Assembly: GCA_964582225.1 (NCBI GenBank)
Contig: CAZORA010000005.1
Location: 50,464-114,463 of the forward strand
Length of the DNA: 64,000 bases
From: Dokdonella_A sp964582225
GTDB taxonomy: Bacteria > Pseudomonadota > Gammaproteobacteria > Xanthomonadales > Rhodanobacteraceae
Direction: 5' to 3'
In this document: piece after piece, positions 19,045 to 28,210 of the stretch
How the letters are laid out: each line of letters opens with the position of its first letter
How positions within the stretch are numbered: the stretch's first letter is position 1
Made by a program: the position numbers and the translations under genes
Notes under the pieces: generated by a model
The model's input: the letters and a program-made list of their open reading frames with translations, nothing else
The model's database searches: none
Told to the model about the DNA's origin: nothing

Positions 19045-22000
19045 TCAGCGCTCGATGCGGTAGTTGATGCCGGCGCGGCTGCCGGTGGTGGCGTTCTCGG
19101 CCTTGAAGTTCCAGCGCGGGCTGAACAGGTATTTGAGGGTGACCACTTCGCCCGGCGTGAACAGGCCCACGCCGTAGCTCAGGTAGAGCTTGGGCGAGAG
19201 GTACTTGCCGACGGTGAAGGCGGCGCCGCCAAGTGCGGCGCTGTCGGAGACGCCAGCGTCGACGCCCATGCGCGAGCCGATGCTCTTGGCCAGCAGGTCG
19301 CCCCCGGCCGAGCCGAGCGCCTGCGCGGCGCTGCCGAGCATGTCGCCTTCGCCGCTTTTCAGTCCGGACAGGGGCTTGCCGGTGATCAGGTAGGAGAGCG
19401 CGTCGGACTGCTCCATCGACGGATCCGAGAACACCGTCAGCACCGGCAGCATGGCGGTGCCGCGCACCCGCAGGCCGGCCGTGATCGTGTCCTCACCGTA
19501 AGCCGAGCTGCCGCGAATCTTGCGCACCGCGCGGATGTCGAGGCCCGGGTTGTCGAGTGCGGTGCCAGCGAACAGGATGCGGCCACTTTCGATCTCCAGA
19601 TCCTGACCGTAGGCGCGATAGCTGCCGCGAACGTTGAGGTTGCCGGTGCCGGTCGGCTCGCGGCCGGGCTGCTGGTCGATGCGCAGCTTGCCGCCGATGG
19701 CGCCATCGAGGCCGAAGCCGGCCAGTTTGACGTCCTCGCCGAGGATCACGTCGACCGCCACCGTGGCCGGCAGCGGCTTGGCCGCAGGCGCGGGCTCGGC
19801 GTCGACCACCACCACGTCGGGCGAGACCGTGCCGCCGCTGGCGCCGCCACCGGGCAGCTTGGCCAGGTCGATGCGGGTCGAAGGGATCGTCAGACTGCCG
19901 TCGACGCGCAGGCCGCTGGCGCCGCGGCTGACGCGCAGGTCCGGGCTGATCAATACGCGCGCGCCAGGGATGTCCGCGGCGAGGAAGTTCTCGCCGGTGA
20001 TTCTGGCCTCGATCTCGCCGTCGGGATCGAGCGTGCCTTTGCCGCCGAGTTCGAGCTTGCCTTCGCCGGAAGCGATGCTGCCGTCGAGATCGAGCTGCCC
20101 GTTCGCGTCCGCGCTCAGCCGGACCTGCCCTTGGTGCAGCTTGAGGCCCGCCGCCGGCACTTCGGTGGCGAAGTCGGCGAGCTCGAGCGCGCCGTCCAGG
20201 CTGGGCGCCTCGCTGCTGCCGGCCAGCCGATAGTGAAGCTGCAGGCTACCCTGGGTGCCGGCGAGTTGCGGAGTCAAAAGGTCGACGAAAGAGAGGCTTT
20301 TGAGCACAACTTCGAGATTTCCAGAAAGTTCCTGCTCCGCGCCGGGCGAGCCGTGCAGGCTGACTTCACCGGCCAGATGGCCGTCGCCGTTCAGGTTTCC
20401 GGCGAGCGTCGCCCGGATGTCGGCCGGGGCCAGCGTCGCGTCCAGCGCCAGGTCCTTCCACACCAGCGCCGGCTGCGCGCTGTCTTGCTCGCCGCTCAGG
20501 CTGCCGGCCGCGGAGCCGATCCGCGCGCTGCCTTCGAGCCTGCCGTCGGCGCCGCGCTGCAGCTCGCCGCTGCCTTCGAGCTCGCCGTCGACCGTGAACG
20601 GAAGTTCGCCGTCGGCCAGCCCCGCGAGCAGGCTGAGCGGCAGGTGCTCGATGCGGTAGCGAGCGCTCGCGGCGCCGCTGCTTGCGCCCTTGCCGGCGAG
20701 GCACAGCCGCGCCTCGCCGCCGAGCAGGCAGAGATCGCTGCTGCTGAACTCGCGCCCGTCCCAGGCCAGCGCCGCGGGCTCCTGCAGCGCGAGATCGGGC
20801 GCGCCCTTGACCGTCAGATCCAGGTTCTGCAGCGTTCCGTCCCAGCGACCATCCTGCCGGGCGCCGCCCTCGAGCGCGAGCCGGACCGCCAGCGGGCTGC
20901 CGCTGGCGTCGAGCCGGAGCGCATGGGCGGCGCGGTCGCCGCCGGCTTCGAGCCGGATTTGCTCCAGGCTCAGGCTGCTGCTGGCGAGATGGTTCGCCTC
21001 GAACTTGAGCGCGCCCCGCTGGGCTTGCAGATCCTTCAGGTCGAGATCGAGCCGCAGTTCGGCGAGGCTCGAGCCCGCGACCTCGAACCCGCTGCCGTTG
21101 AGCTGGCCGGAGATCGCGAGCCGCGGCCAGCTGCCGGCGGCGTGGAAGCTTCCGTCGAGCGCGCCCTTGGCCTGCGGCAGCCAGTCGCCGAGACTGGCGA
21201 CGGCGAGTGCGAGGCGGGCGTCGATCCGGTCGGTGCTGCTGCCGACGAGATGGATCCGGCTGCCGCCGGCGCTGATTTCGAGCTGACCGTCGAGCGCGCC
21301 GCCGTCACTCAGCTGGAGATCGCCGCCGCCGGACAGCGGATGCTGGCGCAGGCTGCCGGCGAGGCGCTGGACGTGGAGCGTCCCGGTCGGTCGGCCCGCG
21401 GAATTCAGCTCGCCCTCGCTCGACAGGTCGAAATCGACCGCGCCGGGCCAGTCGGCGGCGAAGGCGCCCGGATCGAGGCGGCGTGCCTCGGCCTCGATCT
21501 GCCAGCCGAGGCGCGGCTGCAGACGCAGGCTGCCGTGCGCCTCCAGGCCGCCGGCTGGCTGCGCGAGCGCGAGCTGTTCGAGCGTCACGGTTTGCGGGCT
21601 GCCCTGCAGACGCAGGCGAATGTTGGCGAGACGGTCGGGTGGACCCAGGGCGAACTGGCCCGCGGCCCGATAGTCCTCGGCGCTGCCGCTCACTTCGAGC
21701 TGGCCGTGGCTCGCCAGGGTCTGCCCGACGAGCTCCGGGGGCAGCACGACATCGCTCCAGTCGAGCTGCAGCTCGGCGCTCGGCGCCTCGCCGCTCAGCT
21801 CGACGCGGCCGTGTGCCCGCAGCGTGCCGGGCGCGTCCGGCGTCTTCAGGCTCAGGGCCTCGATGTCGATGCCCTGCTCGCGCAGCGCGTAGCGCAGAGC
21901 TTCGAGCTGCAGATGATGTTGGTCGAAGCCGAGCAGCGCCTGCGCCTGGCCGCCGGCGCGGTCGCCGCCGGCCGTGAGCTCGAGCGCCAGGCGCTCCGCA

Positions 22001-22860
22001 GGAGGCTCGACCAGGAGCGCTGCTGCGGAAAATTCGGGGACGCTGAGATGCAGGCTCCACGGGAGAGTGCTGCTCTGCTCGGCGCCAGCTTCGAGCCGGG
22101 CCGTCGTGGGTTGGTCCAGGACCATGACCGCCTGCGCTCGCTGACCGTCCGCCGCAGCCTGCAGGCTGCCGGCGAAGTCACGCCCCTCGGCATGCCAGCG
22201 AAACGTGCCGTTGACCTGGGCGCGGTCCTGCGGGCTGCCGCTGCCTGACCAGTTCGCATCGAGCTCCACTTCGCCGTCCGGCGCTTCGAGTCGCAGCTGG
22301 CTCAGGCGAATACCGCGGCGGGTCCAGGCGGCACCGAGCTGCAGCCGGTCGAGCGCAAAGACGGGTTCGCCGTCACGCTCGATGCGCGCCCCCTGCAGCA
22401 GCAGGCGGTCGAGCACGATGTCGAGCGGCGGCTGCAGCGAAATCGTAGTCGAGGCTTCGTCCGGCTGCGCTGCGCGCGGCACGCTGTGCAACGCGACCTC
22501 GACGCCCTGCAGTCCCAAGCCGCGCAGGTGCAGGCGGCGCGCGGGCAGTTCGGCTAGCGCGGAAGCGAGCCGAAGCTCCGCGATTCTGGCGTCGACGCCA
22601 GCCGCCGCGTCGCGCCAGCGCAGCCCGCCGAGCTTCAGGGTTCCAGCCACCCGACCCTCGACGCGCTCGACGCTGAGGCGTCCGTCGGTCGCCGCGGCCG
22701 CCCGCGCGAGCGCGAAGCGCGCGCCCGAGCTGGTGCCGAGCAGCCAGGCCGCGAGCGCGAGGATCAGCAGCAGCAGCCCCAGCAGGCCGAAGCCGAGCCA
22801 GCGCAGCCAGCGGCGTGGCCGGCGCCGTGGAGCTTCGACCGACTTGCCGGGCGCGCTCAC
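19045..22860 (-). CDS. tamB: Translocation and assembly module protein TamB (AsmA-like, DUF490)
   Basis: 1271 residues, typical TamB length. An N-terminal inner-membrane anchor (about 18-40, LGFGLLGLLLLILALAAWLL) is followed by more than 1000 residues of beta-strand-rich, repetitive AsmA/TamB sequence that would form the lipid-conducting groove across the periplasm. The conserved C-terminal TamB domain has GRILFAGTALDNPGLDI and LSYLITGKPL, and the end is KAENATTGSRAGINYRIER. With TamA it works in insertion of some outer-membrane proteins and in phospholipid transport to the outer membrane. The start ATG overlaps the tamA stop (ATGA, 22860-22857), a conserved gene order. Confidence 0.95.
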   Translation of the reverse strand: MSAPGKSVEAPRRRPRRWLRWLGFGLLGLLLLILALAAWLLGTSSGARFALARAAAATDGRLSVERVEGRVAGTLKLGGLRWRDAAAGVDARIAELRLASALAELPARRLHLRGLGLQGVEVALHSVPRAAQPDEASTTISLQPPLDIVLDRLLLQGARIERDGEPVFALDRLQLGAAWTRRGIRLSQLRLEAPDGEVELDANWSGSGSPQDRAQVNGTFRWHAEGRDFAGSLQAAADGQRAQAVMVLDQPTTARLEAGAEQSSTLPWSLHLSVPEFSAAALLVEPPAERLALELTAGGDRAGGQAQALLGFDQHHLQLEALRYALREQGIDIEALSLKTPDAPGTLRAHGRVELSGEAPSAELQLDWSDVVLPPELVGQTLASHGQLEVSGSAEDYRAAGQFALGPPDRLANIRLRLQGSPQTVTLEQLALAQPAGGLEAHGSLRLQPRLGWQIEAEARRLDPGAFAADWPGAVDFDLSSEGELNSAGRPTGTLHVQRLAGSLRQHPLSGGGDLQLSDGGALDGQLEISAGGSRIHLVGSSTDRIDARLALAVASLGDWLPQAKGALDGSFHAAGSWPRLAISGQLNGSGFEVAGSSLAELRLDLDLKDLQAQRGALKFEANHLASSSLSLEQIRLEAGGDRAAHALRLDASGSPLAVRLALEGGARQDGRWDGTLQNLDLTVKGAPDLALQEPAALAWDGREFSSSDLCLLGGEARLCLAGKGASSGAASARYRIEHLPLSLLAGLADGELPFTVDGELEGSGELQRGADGRLEGSARIGSAAGSLSGEQDSAQPALVWKDLALDATLAPADIRATLAGNLNGDGHLAGEVSLHGSPGAEQELSGNLEVVLKSLSFVDLLTPQLAGTQGSLQLHYRLAGSSEAPSLDGALELADFATEVPAAGLKLHQGQVRLSADANGQLDLDGSIASGEGKLELGGKGTLDPDGEIEARITGENFLAADIPGARVLISPDLRVSRGASGLRVDGSLTIPSTRIDLAKLPGGGASGGTVSPDVVVVDAEPAPAAKPLPATVAVDVILGEDVKLAGFGLDGAIGGKLRIDQQPGREPTGTGNLNVRGSYRAYGQDLEIESGRILFAGTALDNPGLDIRAVRKIRGSSAYGEDTITAGLRVRGTAMLPVLTVFSDPSMEQSDALSYLITGKPLSGLKSGEGDMLGSAAQALGSAGGDLLAKSIGSRMGVDAGVSDSAALGGAAFTVGKYLSPKLYLSYGVGLFTPGEVVTLKYLFSPRWNFKAENATTGSRAGINYRIER

Positions 22861-24683
22861 AGGTCCGGCCCGATCACGATGTGCAGCTCGAGCCCGTGGC
22901 GGTCGCGATCATGCACCGGAAAGCCGAAATCGACCCGAATCATGCCCACCGGCGAGCGCCAGCGCGCACCAATGCCAACGCCGATCTTCTGGCGATAGTC
23001 GTCGGGACCATCGAAGGCGTCGCCGGTGTCGACGAAGGCGGCGATACCCCAATCAGGCAGGAAATAGTATTCGTACTCCGCGCTGAGGACCGCGAGATTG
23101 CGTCCGCCGACCACCGGACTCTGGCAGCCGCGACCGGCCCGAGCGGTGCACCAGGCCTCGGCGACGGGCACCAGTTCGCTTGGCAGCGGTGGGCCGATGG
23201 TCTGGTAGCCATAGCCGCGGATCGACCGGTCGCCTCCGGCGAAGAAGCGCAGCTCCGGCGGCAGCCGCTGGAAATCGCCGACCGCAGTGGCGCCGAAGGT
23301 GGCGCGGGCGATCAAGCGCCCGTTTTCGCCGAGGCCGCGAATCCACTTGCCGTCGGCGATGGCCTGCACGAAGCTGGTGTCGGCGAGTACGCCCTCCGCG
23401 GCGGCGCGCGCGGTGAGCGTGAGCGACCAACCGCGACGCACGAACATCGGGTCGTCGGCCAGCTTGCGGGTGAAGGTTGCTTCTGGATAGAGCAGAGTGG
23501 TATTGCCCGCCACGTTGGCGACGCGGAAGTCCCCGGTCAGGAACTTGAGCCCCAGATTGCGCGTCCAGCCGTGCCAGATGCGCGAATCGGTGGCGGCCAG
23601 GCCGAAGGTGCGCGAGGTGCTGGTGTCGGTATCTTCGTCGCGGTAGTTGACGCCGAAGCTCAGGCTGTGGTTGTCGAGGCCGGCGAGCGGAATCTGGTAC
23701 TCCAGCGCTGAAGTGCGCAGGCGTTGCGCGAGGAGGGTGTCGAAGAGCAGCTTGTGCCCGCGCCGGTTGATCCACCGCCGGCGCATGCCGCCGCGCAGGC
23801 CGGGACCGGTGTCGGTGCCGACGAACAGCCCGCCGGTGTACACGCTGCGCTTGGCCGGCGCGAGCGCGACCTCGATCGGCACGCTGTCGGCGTGCGCCTG
23901 CGCGCGGTTCGGCTGTACTTCGACGATCGAGAAATAGTCGGCGTCGATCAGGCGCTGCTGAAAGGCGAGCAGGCGCTCCTGGGTATAGAAATCGCCTTCG
24001 CGCCAGGGCACGAAGCGCTGCAGGAAGGCGTCAGGCAGTTGCGCGCCATCGAAGTGCGTTGCGCCAAAGCGGTAGCGCTGGCCGACCTGCCAGGCGAGGT
24101 GGATGTCGGCGCTCGCGGTCGCGCGGCTCACTTCGACTTGATGGGTGACGAGCTTCGCGTCCAGATAGCCGGTCGCCACCAGCGCCGCGTGCAGCCGCGC
24201 CTTGCTCTTTTCATAGGCGCTCTGATCGAGCGGCTGGCCCTTGCCGGGCACAAACGCCGCCAGCGCCTTCTGCACGGGCTTCTGACCGTCGGCGTCGCCG
24301 TCCAGGCGCAGGTCGAGACTGCGCACGCGGACGACCTCACCGGGAGTCACTTGCAGGACCAGCAGCCAGCGCTCGCCGTCCTGACGCAGTTCGCTTTTGA
24401 CCTTCGGCTCGAAGTAGCCCCAGGGCTCGAGCGCCTTCTGTGCTTGGGCCTGAGCGCGCTCGTGCAGGCGTTGCACCTGTGCCTCGCTGACCTCGCGATT
24501 GGCGTACTGGGCTGCCTCCACCGCTGCCTTTACGGCGTCGCGAAACTGGCCGTCCACGCCTTCGATTTGCACGCCGATCCGCGCCGCCGAGGCGGGGCTC
24601 GCGAGCAGCATGAAGATGCCGGCGGCGGCCGCGCGGGCGAGCTGCGGGATGCGCGCGGATCGACCGGTGCCTGGGCTTCGCAT
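22857..24683 (-). CDS. tamA: Outer membrane assembly factor TamA (BamA/Omp85 family)
   Basis: 608 residues from ATG 24683, which begins a signal peptide (MRSPGTGRSARIPQLARAAA...ASPASA); a GTG at 24728 is an alternative. POTRA domains occupy about residues 35-270 (for example GEVVRVRSLDLRLDG), followed by a 16-stranded Omp85 barrel with family marks RGGMRRRWINRRGHKLLF, FFAGGDRSIRGYGY (the RGYG loop-6 motif) and a final GMIRVDFGFPV strand. It acts in the outer membrane with TamB. tamB follows with a four-base overlap; cfa lies 120 bp upstream. Confidence 0.95.
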   Translation of the reverse strand: MRSPGTGRSARIPQLARAAAAGIFMLLASPASAARIGVQIEGVDGQFRDAVKAAVEAAQYANREVSEAQVQRLHERAQAQAQKALEPWGYFEPKVKSELRQDGERWLLVLQVTPGEVVRVRSLDLRLDGDADGQKPVQKALAAFVPGKGQPLDQSAYEKSKARLHAALVATGYLDAKLVTHQVEVSRATASADIHLAWQVGQRYRFGATHFDGAQLPDAFLQRFVPWREGDFYTQERLLAFQQRLIDADYFSIVEVQPNRAQAHADSVPIEVALAPAKRSVYTGGLFVGTDTGPGLRGGMRRRWINRRGHKLLFDTLLAQRLRTSALEYQIPLAGLDNHSLSFGVNYRDEDTDTSTSRTFGLAATDSRIWHGWTRNLGLKFLTGDFRVANVAGNTTLLYPEATFTRKLADDPMFVRRGWSLTLTARAAAEGVLADTSFVQAIADGKWIRGLGENGRLIARATFGATAVGDFQRLPPELRFFAGGDRSIRGYGYQTIGPPLPSELVPVAEAWCTARAGRGCQSPVVGGRNLAVLSAEYEYYFLPDWGIAAFVDTGDAFDGPDDYRQKIGVGIGARWRSPVGMIRVDFGFPVHDRDRHGLELHIVIGPDL

Positions 24684-24803
24684 TCGCACAGTTATAGCAG
24701 CGTCCGGCTGTCGAAGGACGCCTGTCACAGACGAATTTGCGAAGCGTCACGAGTCGGCGAAACGCGGATGCAAGGTCGCATCACCGTGCGCTCGCGCAGA
24801 GCC

Positions 24804-25916
24804 TCAGCGTGGCGCGCGGTAGCCGCCGGGAACTCCTCTGGGTGACAGCACCAGCTGCCAGAGCTGATCCTCGCGAGCGCGGAAGGTGGCTGCAGAGGCC
24901 GATAGGTAAAAGCGCCACATGCGCCGGAAGCGCTCGTCGTAGCGCTCCGCAAGGCGCGGCCAGGCGGCGTCGAAGTTGGCGCGCCAGGACATCAGCGTGC
25001 GGTCATAGTCGGCGCCGAAGTTATGCCAGTCCTCGATCACGAAAAGCCCCTCCACATGGCTGGTGATCTGAGCGGCGGAGGGCAGCATCGAGTTCGGGAA
25101 GATGTACTTCGCGATCCATGGATCGGTGTGGTTGGTGGAGACGTTGGAGCCGATGCAGTGCAGCAGGAACAGGCCATCGTCGACGGTGACGCGGTGGGCC
25201 AGCTCGAAGTAGGTGCGATAGTTCTTGACCCCGACGTGCTCGAACATGCCGATCGAGAACACCCGGTCGAAGCGTTCGTCGAGCTCGCGATAGTCCTGCA
25301 CCCGGATCTCGATCGGCAGGCCGCGGCAGAGCGCCTGCGCGAACTCCGCCTGTTCGTGCGAGACGGTCACGCCCAGCCCACTGACGCCGTAGCGCTCGGC
25401 GGCGTACTTCAGCGCTTCGCCCCAGCCGCAGCCGACGTCGAGCACGCGCATGCCGGGGCGCAGCCCGAGCTTGCGGCAGACCAGATCGAGCTTGGCCTCC
25501 TGCGCCGCGTCGAGGTCGGCGGCTTCCTTCCAGTAGCCGCAGCTGTACATCAGGCGTCGGCCGAGCATGGCGGCGAACAGGTCGTTGCCGAGGTCGTAGT
25601 GACGCTCGCCGATTTCGAAGGCGCGTTCGCCGCGCTGCAGGTTGACGAGCTTCGCCTGCACGGCGAGCAGCGCGTCTTCCAATCGGCCGACGCGGCGGTC
25701 GAGCTGGGCCGAAATCAGGCGGAACAGCAGGCCGTCGAGATCCTCGGCGTCCCACCAGCCGTCCATGTAGGCCTCGCCGAAGCCGAGCGTGCCATGGGTG
25801 AGAACGCGCCGGTAGAGGTTCTCGTCGTGCACCTGGATGTCGGAGGGCTTCGCGCCGTTGATGCATACGTCGGCCGCGGCGAGCAGCTCTTCGATACGCG
25901 CGCGGGTGTGATTCAT
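24804..25916 (-). CDS. cfa: Cyclopropane-fatty-acyl-phospholipid synthase
   Basis: 370 residues from ATG 25916, chosen because GGAGAAG lies about 8 nt upstream; an upstream in-frame start at 25955 is less likely. SAM-dependent methyltransferase converting unsaturated acyl chains of membrane phospholipids to cyclopropanes, usually in stationary phase. The fold motifs are present: VLDVGCGWGEALKYAAERYG (SAM-binding glycine loop), ERHYDLGNDLF and YSCGYWKEA in the substrate region, and SIGMFEHVGVKNY. The C-terminal segment with MWRFYLSASAATFRARE matches family ends. The position next to tamAB suggests shared envelope roles but no common promoter was shown. Confidence 0.95.
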   Translation of the reverse strand: MNHTRARIEELLAAADVCINGAKPSDIQVHDENLYRRVLTHGTLGFGEAYMDGWWDAEDLDGLLFRLISAQLDRRVGRLEDALLAVQAKLVNLQRGERAFEIGERHYDLGNDLFAAMLGRRLMYSCGYWKEAADLDAAQEAKLDLVCRKLGLRPGMRVLDVGCGWGEALKYAAERYGVSGLGVTVSHEQAEFAQALCRGLPIEIRVQDYRELDERFDRVFSIGMFEHVGVKNYRTYFELAHRVTVDDGLFLLHCIGSNVSTNHTDPWIAKYIFPNSMLPSAAQITSHVEGLFVIEDWHNFGADYDRTLMSWRANFDAAWPRLAERYDERFRRMWRFYLSASAATFRAREDQLWQLVLSPRGVPGGYRAPR

Positions 25917-25951
25917 GCGGCTTCTCCGTTGCGCGGCGGGTTTCGCGGACT

Positions 25952-26278
25952 TCATGACACGGGTGGCTCGAGTACGCCGTATTCGACCTCGGCGCGGGAG
26001 TGGAACAGCGGCGGTGCGACCCGGCGCGCGATGGTCAGCATACGCTCCGCCTGCTCGGCGTCGACGATGAATTCCACCGTGACGGTGAGCTGGCCGGCGA
26101 GCTCGAAAAAGCTCTGCTGGCTGATTACGCCGTGGCGGCCGAAACCGGCAATCGCGCGAAACGCGCTGCCGCCGGGGAGGTTCTCGCGCCGCGCCTGCTC
26201 GAGCAGCCAGTCATAGAGCGGCACGCCACCCTGACGCTGGCTTTCGTGCATGTAGAAACGCAGGACGTAGCCACGCAT
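25952..26278 (-). CDS. DUF190 family protein
   Basis: 108 residues, the usual size of DUF190, a small alpha/beta PII-like ferredoxin-fold family. It begins MRGYVLRFYMHESQRQG and contains PLYDWLLEQARR and GSAFRAIAGFGRHG, the family core. DUF190 genes commonly sit beside crcB fluoride channel genes, as here (crcB ends 76 bp upstream on the same strand), so a regulatory or accessory part in fluoride tolerance is often suggested but unproven. It is followed by cfa after 35 bp. Confidence 0.88.
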   Translation of the reverse strand: MRGYVLRFYMHESQRQGGVPLYDWLLEQARRENLPGGSAFRAIAGFGRHGVISQQSFFELAGQLTVTVEFIVDAEQAERMLTIARRVAPPLFHSRAEVEYGVLEPPVS

Positions 26279-26354
26279 GGTGCCCGCCTCGGCTGTCGAT
26301 TGCGGCGCCGACGCCCACCGGGTGGGGTGCCGCTGTCGCGCTCGTAATCACTCA

Positions 26355-26741
26355 TCATGATGGCAGTAACGAGCGAGTCAAGCCGAGGCCGAGCAGGGTT
26401 GCGCCCAAACTGCCGAACAGGTGCAGGCCGATGAGTGCCGCGCTCCACGCGTACTGCTGGCGCAGCAGCAGGGTTACGGTTTCGCCGGAGAGGGTGGAAA
26501 AGGTGGTCAGGCCGCCCAGGAAGCCGGTCATCAGCGCCAGTCTCCAGATCACCGGCATGGCTTCGAAATGCGAGAAAAACCCCATCGCGACGCCCATGAG
26601 GAGCCCGCCGCTCAGGTTGGCCGCCAGGGTGCCGAGCGGAACCTGGGGCAGGATCGGGTTCAGCGCGATGCCGAGCAGCCAACGCACGATCGCGCCGAGG
26701 AAGGCGCCCAAGCCGACGGCGAGGAAGGAAGTGAACTGCAC
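26355..26741 (-). CDS. crcB: Fluoride channel CrcB/Fluc
   Basis: 128 residues from GTG 26741; longer in-frame versions add an arginine-rich N-terminus not expected for this family. Four membrane helices with family motifs GAFLGAIVRWLLG (about 9-21), GTLAANLSGGLLMG (the conserved Asn of the pore) and GFLGGLTTFSTLSGET (the TTFST signature). Dual-topology dimers export fluoride from the cytoplasm. The 226 bp upstream, shared with the divergent bcr-like gene, were searched by eye for the fluoride riboswitch and no convincing copy was seen. Confidence 0.93.
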   Translation of the reverse strand: MQFTSFLAVGLGAFLGAIVRWLLGIALNPILPQVPLGTLAANLSGGLLMGVAMGFFSHFEAMPVIWRLALMTGFLGGLTTFSTLSGETVTLLLRQQYAWSAALIGLHLFGSLGATLLGLGLTRSLLPS

Positions 26742-26967
26742 TGACTTGTGGCCTTCGCGGTTCCGTGATGCAGCGTATAGCATGCGCGGCGCGCGCAGTG
26801 ACCGCCGGATCGGCTCACCATCGGTCGCCAGCGCGAGATCCATGCTTTCCGACCCGATTGCAGGCAGCAGAGCGCGCGGGCCTGGCGCGGCTTCGAGCCG
26901 GGGCGCAGCTCATCAACCCGCGCGGATCGGCAGTTCGGTCGCGATCGCCCCCTGAATGGGAATACCG

Positions 26968-28164
26968 ATGATCGCAGGCTCACCGCCCCGTCGCCGCATG
27001 CTCGCGCCGCTTCTGGCTGCGCTGGCGATGTTCGGACCGTTCTCGATCGACACGATCTTTCCGGCGTTTCCGGCGCTCGAAACCGATCTCGACGCGACGC
27101 CCTTTGCCGTGCAGCAGACGGTCAGCGTCTACCTGTTGGCCTACGCCCTGATGTCGCTGCTGCACGGGCAGCTCTCGGATGCCTTCGGCCGTCGACCGGT
27201 GATCCTGCTCGGCGTCGCCGTGTACGTGTTGGCTTCGATCGGCTGCGCGCTGTCGCCTTCGCTCGAAGTGCTGCTGGGCTTTCGCGCGCTGCAGGGCATG
27301 TCGGCCGGCGCCGGCCTGATCGTCGGCCGCGCCATCATCCGCGACTGCTTCGAGGGCGCCGAAGCGCAGCGCCTGATGTCGACGGTGTCGATGATCTTTG
27401 GCGTGGCCCCGGCGATCGCGCCGATCATCGGCGGCTGGATCATCGCCTTCGCGCCCTGGTCGGCAATCTTCTGGTTCCTCGCCCTGTTGGCGCTGGCGCT
27501 GCTCGCCGCAAGCGCGCTGTGGCTGCCGGAGACGCACCCGCCGGCCGCGCGCAGCGCGCTCTCGCTGGGCAGCGTCGGCCGCACCTGGCGCGAGATCTTC
27601 GGCGACCGCAGATTCTATCCGCTGGCGCTCGCGGGCACCCTCAATTTCAACGCAATGTGGCTCTACATCGCCTCGGCGCCGGCGGTGGTGCTGGACCTGC
27701 TCAAGCTCGACGCCCAGCAGTTCGGCTGGCTGTTCGTGCCCGCGATCAGCGGCATGATGACCGGCGCCTTCCTGTCCGGCCGCCTGGCCGGGCGCCTCAC
27801 CGCGGCCGAGACCGTGCGTCTTGGCTACGCGATCATGCTTGTCGCTGCGGCGCTGAACCTTTTCCTCGCCGGCGTCATGGATTCGCCGCGCCTGCCCTGG
27901 TCGGTGCTGCTGATCGGCGTCCACGCGATCGGCATCGGCATCAATTTCCCGACCCTGACCCTGCTGCTGCTCGATCGCTATCCGCAGCACCGCGGCGCGG
28001 TTTCCTCGGTGCAGACCTTCGTCAGCCTGATCATCAACGCCTTCGTCGCCGGCTTCATCGCGCCGCTGCTCTCCGGCAGCATGGCGCTGCTCGCGGCCGG
28101 CGCCCTGGTTTCCACCGCGCTCGGCTTCGGCAGCTGGCACCTGTACCGCCGCCGCGCTATCTGA
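26968..28164 (+). CDS. Bcr/CflA family multidrug efflux MFS transporter
   Basis: 398 residues from ATG 26968, which has GGGAA 8 nt upstream; ATG 26956 is the outer alternative. Twelve hydrophobic segments as in the drug:H+ antiporter-1 group. Bcr/CflA features: MFGPFSIDTIFPAFPAL in helix 1, LHGQLSDAFGRRPVILLG (MFS motif A in loop 2-3), FRALQGMSAGAGLIVGRAIIRD in helix 4 and MIFGVAPAIAPIIGGWI (motif C). It acts in the inner membrane as an exporter; the substrate is unknown. Divergent from crcB and convergent with the aldo/keto reductase gene. Confidence 0.93.
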   Translation: MIAGSPPRRRMLAPLLAALAMFGPFSIDTIFPAFPALETDLDATPFAVQQTVSVYLLAYALMSLLHGQLSDAFGRRPVILLGVAVYVLASIGCALSPSLEVLLGFRALQGMSAGAGLIVGRAIIRDCFEGAEAQRLMSTVSMIFGVAPAIAPIIGGWIIAFAPWSAIFWFLALLALALLAASALWLPETHPPAARSALSLGSVGRTWREIFGDRRFYPLALAGTLNFNAMWLYIASAPAVVLDLLKLDAQQFGWLFVPAISGMMTGAFLSGRLAGRLTAAETVRLGYAIMLVAAALNLFLAGVMDSPRLPWSVLLIGVHAIGIGINFPTLTLLLLDRYPQHRGAVSSVQTFVSLIINAFVAGFIAPLLSGSMALLAAGALVSTALGFGSWHLYRRRAI

Positions 28165-28184
28165 AGACACTGCAGCGACCGGCA

Positions 28185-28203
28185 GGCGCGAGCGTCCCGC
28201 GCC
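28185..28203. terminator. Short GC-rich hairpin between convergent genes
   Basis: GGCGCG-agcgtcc-CGCGCC, 6-bp stem, in the 46-bp gap between the two convergent stops. It lacks a U-tract. Low-confidence candidate for a bidirectional 3' end. Confidence 0.3.
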
Positions 28204-28210
28204 AAGCCCC

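Noticed and set aside
20131..22248. 705-codon plus-strand frame antisense to tamB
   Set aside because: Ala/Arg/Glu-rich shadow of the tamB reading frame without motifs.
26742..26967. Fluoride riboswitch before crcB
   Set aside because: GGCGA and GATGG fragments occur but the conserved pseudoknot and order are not present.
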